A stretch of DNA of 34,962 nt from CAYUCJ01 sp049282265 (lineage in GTDB: Bacteria > Desulfobacterota > DSM-4660 > Desulfatiglandales > Desulfatiglandaceae). Location: positions 1-34,962 of the forward strand of contig JBAPTR010000040.1 in the NCBI GenBank assembly GCA_049282265.1, written 5' to 3'. The notes under the pieces are model-generated. The model made no database searches. It had not been told where the DNA came from and saw only the letters and a list, made by a program, of their open reading frames with translations. This document shows, piece after piece, positions 15,512 to 24,096 of the stretch. Both the position numbers and the translations under genes were made by a program. The first letter of the stretch is position 1. Every line of letters begins with the position of its first letter.

Positions 15512-15715
15512 AAGAGGAGCGGAACCTGACACTCTTTTTCAGACCCTTTCTAAACACTTCGGAGGGAATGGACGCCGATTTGGGGTTTGGCATATATTTC
15601 TAGAAGCGCGTGGGGTTTGGGAGGCATAAACCCCAAACAGCCGTCCATGTGGGTGTTTGGTGCCAAGTGCACTATGGGTAAGGGTCTGAAAAAGAGCCTC
15701 ACGCCCGGCTCCTTG
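15512..15715. repeat. Large nested palindrome
   Basis: CTCTTTTTCAGACCCTT (15532-15548) and its exact complement (15680-15696) form a 17-bp outer stem; inside, ATGGACG-N4-TTTGGGGTTT (15568-15588) pairs with AAACCCCAAA-N4-CGTCCAT (15628-15648). Weaker pairing extends the outer arms to about 15512 and 15715 (AGGAGC against GGCTCCT). The result is a hairpin or cruciform of roughly 200 bases with no open reading frame of note. Together with the element at 15298 it fills the 710-base gap between the hydrolase and the beta-barrel gene. Confidence 0.7.
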
Positions 15716-15951
15716 GCTCCGGCGGATGAAACCCGGAGGCCCGGAGCGTTAGAAAAACCCTCAATGCCCGGCGAAAACACTCTATATTTGTACATATCCA
15801 ATCTCTTGAACATGACTCTCGAATTTTGAGGTCTTTAGAAGTCCAATCTCATTCCGCCGAGGCACCTGGATGTTTCGATCGGCAGTTGCTTCTTTGGCAT
15901 AGTCCTTGCTATCTCAAGATAGTAACAAAAATATGATTGGAGGAAACCATC

Positions 15952-16734
15952 ATGAAGAAAACGAATTTTAGCATGGTCAGCACGCTGGTTTTTCTTACCT
16001 TTTTGTTGCTCACATCCCTGCCGTCCTATGGGTTTGATTTTGGGGCACGAGGTTCTTATTGGCGCCCGGACTTCTCCGGAGAGATCAGTGTAGATGAGAA
16101 TTCGATTATCGGCACAAATATCAATGCGGAAAATGATCTTGGCATGGGCAATGAAAGCCTTCCGACTCTTGAAATTTTTTTCGGACAGGGGAATCATCAT
16201 CTGACCCTTACGTATACTAAAGCGGACTATTCCGGCGAAAATAATATAGACAGGGATATTGTGTTCAACGGACAGACCTATACGTCCAACGCCTTTGTTA
16301 AATCGGATCTCAAGTTCCAGATGCTCGACCTGGAATATCAGTATGATTTCATAAATCTGGAAAATGTCCTTGCCGGTCTTTCCGTGGGGATCCTGGCCAG
16401 GGCAAAATTTATCGAGGGTGAGGCCCGCCTGCAGGCCGCGAGTCTCGGGTACGATGAGAAGGCGACCTTCAAGGTTCCTGTTCCCATGCTGGGGCTGGGA
16501 ATACATGTGGGACTTCTCGCCGACCTTCTCGAAGCCCGCGTGAAAGGAGCCGGGGTCACCTATTCCGGGAGTACGTTCTATGACGCACAGGCCGATCTCT
16601 CTTTCACGCCGGTTCCCTTTGTGTCGATCCATGGCGGCTACAGAATAATGAAACTCAAGATCGACGATATCAGTAATGTGAGTGCGGATATCGAATTCAA
16701 GGGGCCTTACGCAGGTCTAACCATAAGCTTCTGA
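15952..16734 (+). CDS. Outer-membrane beta-barrel protein of unknown function
   Basis: The 260-residue product has a signal peptide (MKKTN, then a hydrophobic VSTLVFLTFLLLTSL, cleaved near SYG-FDF) and a mature part of alternating amphipathic strands: GARGSYWRPDF, HHLTLTYTKADYSG, FQMLDLEYQYDF, VPFVSIHGGYRIMKLKI, ending in GPYAGLTISF. The terminal phenylalanine is the usual signal for outer-membrane insertion. The size suggests an eight-stranded barrel of the OmpW/OMP_b-brl kind. ATG 15952 is correct because GGAGG (15939-15943) sits just before it. No partner genes are adjacent, so its role (adhesion, small-molecule passage, structural) is unknown. Its stop codon touches a palindromic element. 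Confidence 0.75.
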   Translation: MKKTNFSMVSTLVFLTFLLLTSLPSYGFDFGARGSYWRPDFSGEISVDENSIIGTNINAENDLGMGNESLPTLEIFFGQGNHHLTLTYTKADYSGENNIDRDIVFNGQTYTSNAFVKSDLKFQMLDLEYQYDFINLENVLAGLSVGILARAKFIEGEARLQAASLGYDEKATFKVPVPMLGLGIHVGLLADLLEARVKGAGVTYSGSTFYDAQADLSFTPVPFVSIHGGYRIMKLKIDDISNVSADIEFKGPYAGLTISF

Positions 16735-16858
16735 TTCCAATTCGCATTCAAGCGCTACCGGCGTTGGCTGCGTCGTCGGCTCCTCGACGTACCGTTAACG
16801 TACGCCTCCGTCGCCTACTCCTTGCCGCCTTGTTATCATCTTGAATGCAAAATGGAAT
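16734..16858. repeat. 125-bp palindromic element with 19-bp terminal inverted repeats
   Basis: ATTCCAATTCGCATTCAAG (16734-16752) and the complement of 16840-16858 (ATTCCATTTTGCATTCAAG) differ at only three positions. The interior is an imperfect palindrome of GC-rich blocks (GGCTGCGTCGTCGGC against GCCTACTCCTTGCCGCC) centred on GTACCGTTAACGTAC. It begins at the last base of the beta-barrel gene's stop codon and lies between two convergent genes. This is a MITE- or REP-like element that might also block read-through in both directions. Confidence 0.75.
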
Positions 16859-16992
16859 GAGCATCGGTTTCCGATCCAGCCTGGTTCTCTGAACCACTTC
16901 TCCCCGCGCACGGGTTCGGGATGCCTGTCCTCGCAAAAGTTTTGCGGGACGCTTGTCTTGTGAAGCGGGATGCAAGCCGGTGGCAGGCTCTG

Positions 16993-17811
16993 TCAGGGGA
17001 TTTGGGGCCGGTCCTCGATAAAGGAACGCACGAGGTTAATCCCGCTGAAGTTTCCAAGGGTAATGTAAAAGAGAGTCGTCTCTGGGCCAAAGAGCTTTTT
17101 TCGAATCATACGGTAGCTCTGCCCCTTGCGGTGAAGATCCCATACGCAATCCGCCGTGTCCTCAAGGTAAGCAATTTTGTCGAGGATCTCGCGCTTCGGA
17201 TCCTTCTTGACGCTCCCGCTCCCCGAAAATATACAGGCGGGATCGAGGTTTGCTATGAGGCGAAGAGATGCCATGATTTTCCATATGTCATAGTCGGCCC
17301 TCAACGCACGATCCTTCCCACCAATGAAGGCGTCTCCGGTAAAGAGCCACCCATGGTTGGTCTCGAAAAAACAGACATGATCCCTGCTGTGTCCCGGTGT
17401 AGGGATCACCTGAAAACGGAGGTCATTGTGTTCGGCAGTTTTCCCGAGGGGTGACCCCAGGCTGGGCTCGGGATAGCCCCACATGACCCTCTGGTATGGC
17501 CGGAGAGGCTGTTTCTCCCTTGGCGCGGCCAGTACGGGGAGGGCCAGGGGGTGGGCCAGGACAGTCGCCCCGTGCAGGCGTTGAAGTTCAGCGTTTGCGG
17601 CGATATGATCCTCATGGGAATGGGTGTTGAGAACCACCTCTACCCTCAACCCCTCCAGGGCATGAATGAGTTCCCGGACCGTGTGGGCGCAGCCCGTGTC
17701 CACCATGACACCATCGACCCAGTAGCAGGCCGTAAAGTAGCGGCCCCGTCCCAGAAGGATTTGGGCCAGATGGAATTTCCTAACAGGGCCTATTTCATCT
17801 ACCTGAATCAT
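16993..17811 (-). CDS. MBL-fold metallo-hydrolase
   Basis: This 272-residue metallo-beta-lactamase-fold protein carries the binuclear metal motif THSHEDH (His64, His66, Asp68, His69), the third-motif histidine in PTPGHSRDH (141-145) and Asp160 in LFTGDAFIGG. The C-terminal part (YLEDTADCVWDLHRKGQSYRMIRKKLFG) is helical and basic. Such proteins are hydrolases for thioesters, lactones or nucleotides, or act as persulfide dioxygenases; the subclass is not clear. ATG 17811 was chosen over a TTG 9 bases upstream; only a short CAGG precedes it, so translation may be modest. It lies 106 bases after the rubrerythrin-like gene on the same strand and may be co-transcribed with it. Confidence 0.82.
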   Translation of the reverse strand: MIQVDEIGPVRKFHLAQILLGRGRYFTACYWVDGVMVDTGCAHTVRELIHALEGLRVEVVLNTHSHEDHIAANAELQRLHGATVLAHPLALPVLAAPREKQPLRPYQRVMWGYPEPSLGSPLGKTAEHNDLRFQVIPTPGHSRDHVCFFETNHGWLFTGDAFIGGKDRALRADYDIWKIMASLRLIANLDPACIFSGSGSVKKDPKREILDKIAYLEDTADCVWDLHRKGQSYRMIRKKLFGPETTLFYITLGNFSGINLVRSFIEDRPQIP

Positions 17812-17917
17812 GTCAATCAACCTGCATTTTCTGCCGGAGCTGCAGGAGACCTTTTCATACGGGGAAGGTGGCGGCGGCCAAAAGACGACCTCCCGGCCTT
17901 ATGATGGAAGGGTGGTT

Positions 17918-18421
17918 TCATTCCATGTCGAATTCCTTGATATTGAACCAGTAGCCCGTGCTGGAAACATAGTCCAGCTCGAACTGAACTGCTTCGATAT
18001 GACTCTCCTCAATCTCGAGGAAACGGGCAAACAGATCACGGCCTTCATTGGATAGTTCGGCCACCATCCTTCGATAAAAGTCGCTCGTTTCCATTTCCAC
18101 CTTGAGGGCCCTGACAAGTTGTTGCTGTTTAATGCCACGGTCCTCCCCCTTCATCTGACGTGTGATTTTCTGGACCTCTTTTTGGATGGCCTTCCGGGAA
18201 GGAATCGACGTCTGCAGTCTTTCGGGAACGATTTTCCCGGTATTGCGCCACTGATCCAGTTTGTATTCCAGGTAGTCCACGTGCCGCTGTTCATCCGCCG
18301 ACATGGCCTGAAAAAAACTCCGGCCATAGTCGTCTTTGACCTTGCGTCCACCCTCGAGGTAGATGTCCCTGATCTTTTTCTCATATACGATGGCCGTCTT
18401 AATGGACTCTTCCAGTTCCAT
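17918..18421 (-). CDS. Rubrerythrin-like ferritin-family diiron protein
   Basis: The 167-residue protein has two helix pairs with the diiron carboxylate pattern: Glu14 (VYEKKIRDIY), E44-x2-H47 (DEQRH), Glu109/Glu111 (VEMETSDFY) and E138-x2-H141 (EIEESHIEAV). It lacks the C-terminal rubredoxin domain (no Cys-x2-Cys pairs), so it is an erythrin or ferritin-like protein rather than a full rubrerythrin. In anaerobes such proteins reduce peroxide or handle iron; the ending STGYWFNIKEFDME is typical of the short deltaproteobacterial form. ATG 18421 has AAGGAG 6 bases upstream. Probably the first gene of a two-gene unit with the MBL-fold hydrolase. Confidence 0.88.
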   Translation of the reverse strand: MELEESIKTAIVYEKKIRDIYLEGGRKVKDDYGRSFFQAMSADEQRHVDYLEYKLDQWRNTGKIVPERLQTSIPSRKAIQKEVQKITRQMKGEDRGIKQQQLVRALKVEMETSDFYRRMVAELSNEGRDLFARFLEIEESHIEAVQFELDYVSSTGYWFNIKEFDME

Positions 18422-18855
18422 GAATTTCTCCTTCCGGCTCTATAGTTTTTCCCCAGGAAGCGTGCAAGGTCCCTAAGCCTTTCACAAACGCCGCCACAGA
18501 CGCATCCAGTTTCCAGCCCAATCATGAATATCGCTATTATTAAGAGTGTAGACGGTTTTTTCTTCAGAGGCAAGTCCTCAGAATGATGCCCACCCAAAAA
18601 AAGGAGACACCGATTTCCAAGGAGAGGATCCATCACAAGATAGCCCCTTCCTTTCCCATGCCCCTGAACAACCCCAGACCGGCAACCATCCCTGACATGG
18701 AAATTCCCGCAGTCGCGGCGAAGTGGCTCAGTTCAATCCCGCCAAACGCAGGACCGATGATGCCCTGATGGTGGATCAGGATTGAATGGACCGGCGGTGT
18801 ATGGTAGCCTATGAAAATTGTTTTCAGAAAAGTCCATGTCGAGAAGGAGAAGCTT
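18422..18855. other. Gap upstream of pyruvate kinase, possible degraded membrane-protein sequence
   Basis: These 434 bases separate the divergent rubrerythrin-like and pyruvate kinase genes and must carry both promoters, but no clear -35/-10 pair was found. On the minus strand between about 18790 and 18564 a frame rich in Gly and hydrophobic residues (HHQGIIGPAFGGIELSHFAA, later WILSLEIGVSFFWVGIIL) is broken by a TGA at 18633-18635 and has no convincing start. It could be a decayed small membrane protein or chance. Confidence 0.3.
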
Positions 18856-20283
18856 ATGCCCAACAAGACCAAGATAGTCGCCACAATCGGACCCTCTTCC
18901 ACGACCAAGGCCATATTGCGAAAATTGGTTGCGGCGGGGATGAATGTGGCCCGTTTGAATTTTTCCCACGGAACCCATGCGGAACACGGGCGGGTCTTGG
19001 AGCGAATCCGTTCGCTTTCCCGGGAAATGGGCAGACCTATCGGGATCCTTATGGACCTCCAGGGCCCGAAAATTCGGACGGGAAGCCTGAAAAACGGAGG
19101 GCCTGTCCGGTTGAAAAGAAATTCGACGATTCGAATAACATCGCGGGATATTCCGGAGGGGAACGAAGACCTGGTCTCGACGACCTACCCCAGCCTTGCC
19201 CGGGATGTGAAGGAGGGTGACAGGATTCTCCTGGATGACGGACTGATCGAGCTGAAGGTCCTTTCCGTGGGGCGGAAAACAGTCACCTGCAACATCCTTT
19301 ACGGGGGATTGCTCGGGGAGCACAAGGGGATAAATCTCCCGGGCGTCAAGGTTTCCGCCCCGTCCCTGACTGAAAAGGACCGCCTTGATCTGGCGTTCGG
19401 GATCAGGTCCGGCGTGGACTACATTGCCCTTTCCTTTGTGAGACAGGCCAGTGATGTCAACCTGGTAAAGTCCATCATCAAGAGACAATCGGCTGATATC
19501 CCCGTCATCGCGAAAATTGAAAAACCTGAGGCTGTCCATAACCTGGATGAGATACTGGAAGCTGCCGACGGGATTATGATCGCACGGGGGGATCTTGGCG
19601 TCGAACTCAGACCCGAGGAGGTCCCAACGATCCAGAAACGCGTCATAAGGAGGGCAATCGCTGCCAACAGACCCGTGATCACCGCAACGCAGATGCTGGA
19701 GACCATGATCAATCACCCCGTCCCGACCCGGGCGGAGGCGTCGGACGTGGCAAACGCCATCTTCGACGGAACGGGTGCGGTGATGTTGTCCGGTGAAACC
19801 GCTGTGGGCAGGTACCCCGTCAGGGCCGTAAAAATGATGTCGAGGATTGCGGCAGAGGCGGAGGGTTCCCCCTTCATAACCTATAATCTTCGTTTTGAAA
19901 GAGACCCCAAGGATCTCGTCACACATGCCGTGGCCCAGTCCGCGGTCAATATCCTTCACGAGCTGGATGCCAGGGCCATTCTGGTTTTTTCCATATCAGG
20001 CAAGACATCTAAATTGATTTCAAGGCAACGGCCGGCCAAGCCCGTCTATTCTTTTTCACCCTCTAAAGACGTTTTCAACAGGTTGTCCATGATCTGGGGA
20101 GTTTCACCCATGGTGATCCCGCCAATCGAGGACACAAAACATATCATTGAAACGGGAGTGGCCATCTTGACCAAAAAGAAACACATCAAGAAAGGTGACC
20201 TGGTCATCATCGTCACGGGCCTGGCCCTCAAGACGGGTTCCACCAATATGATCAAGATCCACAGGGTGGGTGAAGAAGATTGA
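18856..20283 (+). CDS. pyk: Pyruvate kinase
   Basis: The 475-residue enzyme converts phosphoenolpyruvate and ADP to pyruvate and ATP, the last step of glycolysis. It is full length, with KTKIVATIGPSS at the N-terminus, NFSHGTHAEH, the LMDLQGPKIRTG substrate loop, the metal and PEP site IAKIEKPEAVHNLDEIL followed by IMIARGDLGVEL, and the signature TATQMLETMINHPVPTRAEASDVANAIFDGTGAVMLSGETA (split as ATQMLETM and RAEASDVANA). The C-terminal allosteric domain is present (VFSISGKTSKLISRQRPAKPV, then TGSTNMIKIHRVGE). ATG 18856, giving MPNKTK, is chosen because AAGGAGAAG precedes it. It converges with the deformylase-like gene, 10 bases apart. Confidence 0.96.
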   Translation: MPNKTKIVATIGPSSTTKAILRKLVAAGMNVARLNFSHGTHAEHGRVLERIRSLSREMGRPIGILMDLQGPKIRTGSLKNGGPVRLKRNSTIRITSRDIPEGNEDLVSTTYPSLARDVKEGDRILLDDGLIELKVLSVGRKTVTCNILYGGLLGEHKGINLPGVKVSAPSLTEKDRLDLAFGIRSGVDYIALSFVRQASDVNLVKSIIKRQSADIPVIAKIEKPEAVHNLDEILEAADGIMIARGDLGVELRPEEVPTIQKRVIRRAIAANRPVITATQMLETMINHPVPTRAEASDVANAIFDGTGAVMLSGETAVGRYPVRAVKMMSRIAAEAEGSPFITYNLRFERDPKDLVTHAVAQSAVNILHELDARAILVFSISGKTSKLISRQRPAKPVYSFSPSKDVFNRLSMIWGVSPMVIPPIEDTKHIIETGVAILTKKKHIKKGDLVIIVTGLALKTGSTNMIKIHRVGEED

Positions 20284-20293
20284 CTTTTGAAAC

Positions 20294-20806
20294 CTATCCA
20301 GCTTGCCGGTCCAATCGGTCTCTCTGGCTTTTTAAAGCGAGGGACCGGTCATCCATGGCCCTTGAAACCGCCAGGATGCCGTCCAGGTGGTCATATTCAT
20401 GTTGAAGCAGTTCCGAGAGATCTCCTCCGAGCAATTTCTCCCGAAGGTTCCAATCTCCGTCAAGGTAGGAAATCCTGCAGGTTCGGTGTCGGCTGACTTT
20501 CACCAGGAGATCCGGAAAACTCATACAGTCATCCCAGACTTCCATCGTTTCAATGCTCTTCCGGTCGATGGAAGGATTGACGAAGAGCGTCGGCTCCTCG
20601 ATGAATAGGTAGATCATCCGTTTCATCACCCCGATCTGGGGTGCGGCAATGGCGCGCCCCACACCGTGGCGCACCCTGAAATCCATGAGCGTATCATGAA
20701 GATCGTCGATTACGCCCTGGAGTCCAGGCAAGTCTTGTTTTTCCACAGGATCGCTGATCTCGTAAAGCCGCGGATTCCCCAGAAGCAAGATTTCTCTGAC
20801 CGTCAT
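20294..20806 (-). CDS. Peptide deformylase-like protein with altered motif 2
   Basis: The 170-residue protein has a deformylase fold: VREILLLGNPRLYEIS at the start, motif 1 as GVGRAIAAPQIG (48-59) and motif 3 as QHEYDHLDG with His136, Glu137 and His140. The metal-binding Cys94 is present, but motif 2 reads WDDCMSFPD where active deformylases have EGCLSFP. An extra Arg-Ala-Ile shape in motif 1 (canonical GxGLAAPQ) is a second departure. It may be an active paralogue on different peptides or a type with changed activity, as the general N-terminal deformylase role is usually filled by a gene beside fmt. It starts (ATG 20806, GAGGG 7 bases ahead) only 4 bases after the stop of a large sensor kinase, so the two are almost certainly co-transcribed. 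Confidence 0.8.
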   Translation of the reverse strand: MTVREILLLGNPRLYEISDPVEKQDLPGLQGVIDDLHDTLMDFRVRHGVGRAIAAPQIGVMKRMIYLFIEEPTLFVNPSIDRKSIETMEVWDDCMSFPDLLVKVSRHRTCRISYLDGDWNLREKLLGGDLSELLQHEYDHLDGILAVSRAMDDRSLALKSQRDRLDRQAG

Positions 20807-20810
20807 TTGT

Positions 20811-23687
20811 TTACCCTCTGTCCAGGATTTCCCGGATTCTTTGTGAAAGTTGTTTCATGTTAAAGGGTTTCTGGATAAAACCGTCACAGCCTCGATCCAG
20901 TATTTGCTTTGCCTGGCCGTCCATGCTGTAACCGCTTGAGAGGAGGCATCTGGGAGGCGGGGTCATCCGGCTCAATTCATCGTAGAGTTCACTGCCACCC
21001 ATGCCCGGCATGATCATATCCAGGATCACGAGGTCGATGCTATTGGAATTGTTCCTGTAGATATCGAGCGCTTCTTTGCCGCCGGCGGCCTGGAGGACTT
21101 GATAGCCCAGTTTCTCAAGCATCTCATTGCCAATGTCCAGGATGATATCTTCATCGTCCACCAGCAGAATCGTTTCGTTCCCCTCCTCAAGGGGTGCAGC
21201 AGGGTCCAATGTTTTTTCCACCCTTTTTTTTGATCCGGGCAGATAGATTGAGAATGTCGTGCCTCGTTCTTTTTCGGAGTCCACGAGAATGAATCCGCCG
21301 TGCGTTTTGACAATGCCAAAGACGGAGGCCAGCCCCAGACCCGTCCCTCTCCCCATCTCTTTGGTGGTGAAAAAGGGATCGAAAATGCGTTCCCGGGTGT
21401 GCTGATCCATGCCGGTCCCCGTATCGGTGATCTCGAACAGGACATAATCGCCCGGTCTCGGAATGAAGGGCTGGCCTCCCATGTTTTCGTGATTCGTATT
21501 CCTGGTTCTCAGGAAAAGATCACCTCCCCCCTGCATGGCATCGGCCGCATTCACATAGAGGTTCAGCAAGACTTGCTCCATCTGTCCCTGGTCCGCCTCG
21601 ATGGTGAAGAGGTGATCATCAAGCTCCCGGTGAATTCTAATCTCTTTTCTGGTCCTTCCAAAGGCGTCTGAACTCTCTATAATGACCTGGTTTAAGTCGA
21701 TGGGTTTGGCCTCGTATTTGCCCTTCCTTGCGTATCCAAGGAGTTGAGTGGTCAGTTTTGATGCTTTGGTGATCTGTTTTTCAATGTTCTTCAGTTTTTC
21801 GTAATCGGGGTGGGACGTGTCCATGTCATAGAGGATCAGGGAAACGTTCCCCATCATACCCATCATCAGGTTGTTGAAATCGTGGGCGATGCCGCCCGCC
21901 AGCGTCCCGATGGCCTCCACCTTCTGGGCCTGTACGAGTTGTGCCGCCGTTCTGATTCGATCCTCCTCAAGTTCTTTGATTTTGGTGATGTCGGTGGCGA
22001 TCTGCAGGCGGACCAAACGGCCGTCCACCCACTTTATCGCACGATCATAGTTGATGTACCATTTGTCGGTTATGGGGTTCTTGTTTTCCCAGACACAAAC
22101 ACCCGCGGGGTTGCCCTCCGAGTCCAGCAATTGGTCGTTGGTGCAGTGGGCACAGGGTCCGGTTCCGTCGTGAAAAGCCTTCCAGCAGACCTGCCCCACC
22201 AGGTCCGATCTAAAGGCATCCTTCATGTGTTTGTTTATGAAGAGGATTTCATAGGTATCCATGTCCGCCACATAGATCGTTGCGTCGATCCCGTCCAAGA
22301 CCGTCAGGAAGGTTTCATGCGAGGCCTTGAGTGCCTCTTCGACCCGTTTACGTTCAACGATGTCTCTGTTCAGGTCTTCAACGGTCTCTTTCAGTTTGGC
22401 GGTCATATCATTGAAGGCGGTGGCCAGATTTCCGATTTCATCATGGCTATTGACAAGAACCTTTTCTCCGAGGGTGCCCTTTCGAGTGGCATGGGTTGCC
22501 CTGGTCAAGGCTGTGATCGGGGAGAGGACGAAAATCCAGGTAATCAGAACGACAATGGCAAAGAGAATGAGGGTGGCTGCGATGGCGCCAATGATGAAAT
22601 TCCTTTGAAATGCCGGCAGCATTTCGACAATATCATCATGGGAAATGACAATAGCGTAATACCAGTCCATGAGGTCGAGCCTGGAGGCAAAGAGATAGTA
22701 ACGTTTCCCTTTATCCTTAAATTCTCGGATCATGATGTCATCAACGGAAGGGTTCGCTTCCACAATTTGAGAGATGACTTTTGTGATGGGCTTTGTTTCC
22801 AGCTCACTGAAGCGGAGTCTCGTTCCCATTTCCGCCGTCTTGAGAAGTCTTTCAAGATATTGAGGGTGGATCACGATGTTTTTCTGTCCGTCGAATATGA
22901 AACCGTATCCGTTCTTGTAAAATTTTTTGCTCAGGACATCTTTGTACAACGAATCCAGGATATAGTCATGGCCAACGATGCCAAGAAAGCCGTCATGGAC
23001 GTAGATGGGGGTTATGAGGCTTATCATCCAGTGTTTCCAAATGGAATCATAATAGGGCGCTGTCCACCTGGCCTTACGATCCGGGCTGTGCTCCGGGTCC
23101 GCGGTGTAATAGAAGCTGTCTTTGGTGAAGTCATGATCGGGTTCTATTTCAAGTGCCCAGTCTTTCGGATAAATACGAATCAACTGCTGCCTGGTAATGA
23201 GGTACATGTTGAAAAAAAGGGTCTTCATCCCCTTGGCGTAATCATCAAACCGTCCGGAAGTAGCGATGATGATCTTCTTGATTTCGTAGTTCATTTGGGA
23301 GCGATTGGAGAGAAAGACCCCTGAGATGTCCTTGTCGTGAAAGGCCTTGAGATTGGTCCGTAGTGCCCCGTTGATCGTTTGATAGTTGTCTTCAAAGGTC
23401 GCGAGTTCTCTCAAAGAAGGCTCATGGTTCAGCCACTGGGCAATGGTGTCGGCAGACCGCCGCCCGTCGGTTTCCAGCCCTCTGAAGCGCTCCTCGATAC
23501 CCGTCACTTGATCCCTCGTCAGGACGCTGACGGAATTCTCCATATTCTTGACGATCTGTTGTTCGAGAATCCGACCCGTGAGGATACCAATCAATACAAA
23601 AAAAAACAGAAACACCCCTGCAAAAATGCACATGAGTTTCCGTACCAGATTGAGTCTTATCCATTTATCTTTTAGGTAGTGTTTCAT
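20811..23687 (-). CDS. Membrane hybrid sensor histidine kinase (Cache-HAMP-PAS-HisKA-HATPase-REC)
   Basis: This 958-residue hybrid kinase has a first membrane helix (about 17-38), a periplasmic double-Cache ligand-binding region (40-360, with KARWTAPYYDSIWKHWMISLITPIY and GYGFIFDGQKNIVIHP), a second helix (364-388), HAMP (389-440), a PAS domain (455-570) and a HisKA domain with phospho-acceptor His602 in GGIAHDFNN. The HATPase follows (N-box about 707-715, DTGTGMD, TGLGLASVFGIV), then a receiver domain (837-958) with Asp889 in VILDMIMPGMGG and the conserved Lys in IQKPF. The PAS domain has a CWKAFHDGTGPCAHC motif common to this PAS group. The ligand is unknown, though Cache kinases often sense amino or carboxylic acids. 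ATG 23687, GAAGG 9 bases ahead. A deformylase-like gene follows after 4 bases. No output regulator is adjacent. Confidence 0.93.
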   Translation of the reverse strand: MKHYLKDKWIRLNLVRKLMCIFAGVFLFFFVLIGILTGRILEQQIVKNMENSVSVLTRDQVTGIEERFRGLETDGRRSADTIAQWLNHEPSLRELATFEDNYQTINGALRTNLKAFHDKDISGVFLSNRSQMNYEIKKIIIATSGRFDDYAKGMKTLFFNMYLITRQQLIRIYPKDWALEIEPDHDFTKDSFYYTADPEHSPDRKARWTAPYYDSIWKHWMISLITPIYVHDGFLGIVGHDYILDSLYKDVLSKKFYKNGYGFIFDGQKNIVIHPQYLERLLKTAEMGTRLRFSELETKPITKVISQIVEANPSVDDIMIREFKDKGKRYYLFASRLDLMDWYYAIVISHDDIVEMLPAFQRNFIIGAIAATLILFAIVVLITWIFVLSPITALTRATHATRKGTLGEKVLVNSHDEIGNLATAFNDMTAKLKETVEDLNRDIVERKRVEEALKASHETFLTVLDGIDATIYVADMDTYEILFINKHMKDAFRSDLVGQVCWKAFHDGTGPCAHCTNDQLLDSEGNPAGVCVWENKNPITDKWYINYDRAIKWVDGRLVRLQIATDITKIKELEEDRIRTAAQLVQAQKVEAIGTLAGGIAHDFNNLMMGMMGNVSLILYDMDTSHPDYEKLKNIEKQITKASKLTTQLLGYARKGKYEAKPIDLNQVIIESSDAFGRTRKEIRIHRELDDHLFTIEADQGQMEQVLLNLYVNAADAMQGGGDLFLRTRNTNHENMGGQPFIPRPGDYVLFEITDTGTGMDQHTRERIFDPFFTTKEMGRGTGLGLASVFGIVKTHGGFILVDSEKERGTTFSIYLPGSKKRVEKTLDPAAPLEEGNETILLVDDEDIILDIGNEMLEKLGYQVLQAAGGKEALDIYRNNSNSIDLVILDMIMPGMGGSELYDELSRMTPPPRCLLSSGYSMDGQAKQILDRGCDGFIQKPFNMKQLSQRIREILDRG

Positions 23688-24096
23688 GTGCTAATACCTT
23701 CGGGGTCGCGAAAGCGGTTCAGTTCTTTACTACATCATCCTTGGCGTTCGAGGCAAGCGGTTAAACTTCGCGACCTCCACTCAAGCAGCCTCAAGGAGAA
23801 TATTATTACAACATCCGGGAATTGATCTCATCCGTTCCATAGGTTAATCGGCAGGTTATCCCGGGACCTGCATCTCTTTTCGCGCCGGACCCCCTGCCCG
23901 GAACCTGTTTTTCTGCCTTGATGGGCCCAAAAGATTCATAAAGGGCTTGTTAAATACACAAAAATGCGTAAGCTATATTGATGATTTTTTTAGAGTCACC
24001 ATCGCGCCCGTGGACGTGATTAAGAATTCCTGAGGACCGGTCTTTTTGCGGTTCTATCTGTATTTGATCCAGAGAGAAAAAATGGGAGATGATAAG
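23688..24096. other. Divergent intergenic region with inverted repeat
   Basis: This 409-base gap separates the divergent sensor kinase and lipoprotein genes. GGTCGCGAA (23704-23712) and TTCGCGACC (23767-23775) are perfect inverted 9-mers, each next to a direct AAGCGGTT copy, starting 17 bases before the kinase gene; this could be a regulator site or a stem-loop in its leader. The rest holds no recognisable element. Confidence 0.35.

Noticed and set aside
16925..16952. Hairpin GTCCTCGCAAAA/GTTTTGCGGGAC downstream of the MBL-fold gene as a terminator
   Set aside because: The stem is clear but no T-run follows on the minus strand, so an intrinsic terminator is not supported.
18733..19959. Long minus-strand frame opposite pyruvate kinase
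   Set aside because: It is fully antisense to a complete pyruvate kinase, with composition typical of a shadow frame.
21810..23324. Long open frame (504 codons) on the plus strand inside the histidine kinase gene
   Set aside because: It is the antisense shadow of a kinase gene with complete domains; the antisense product shows no fold or motif.
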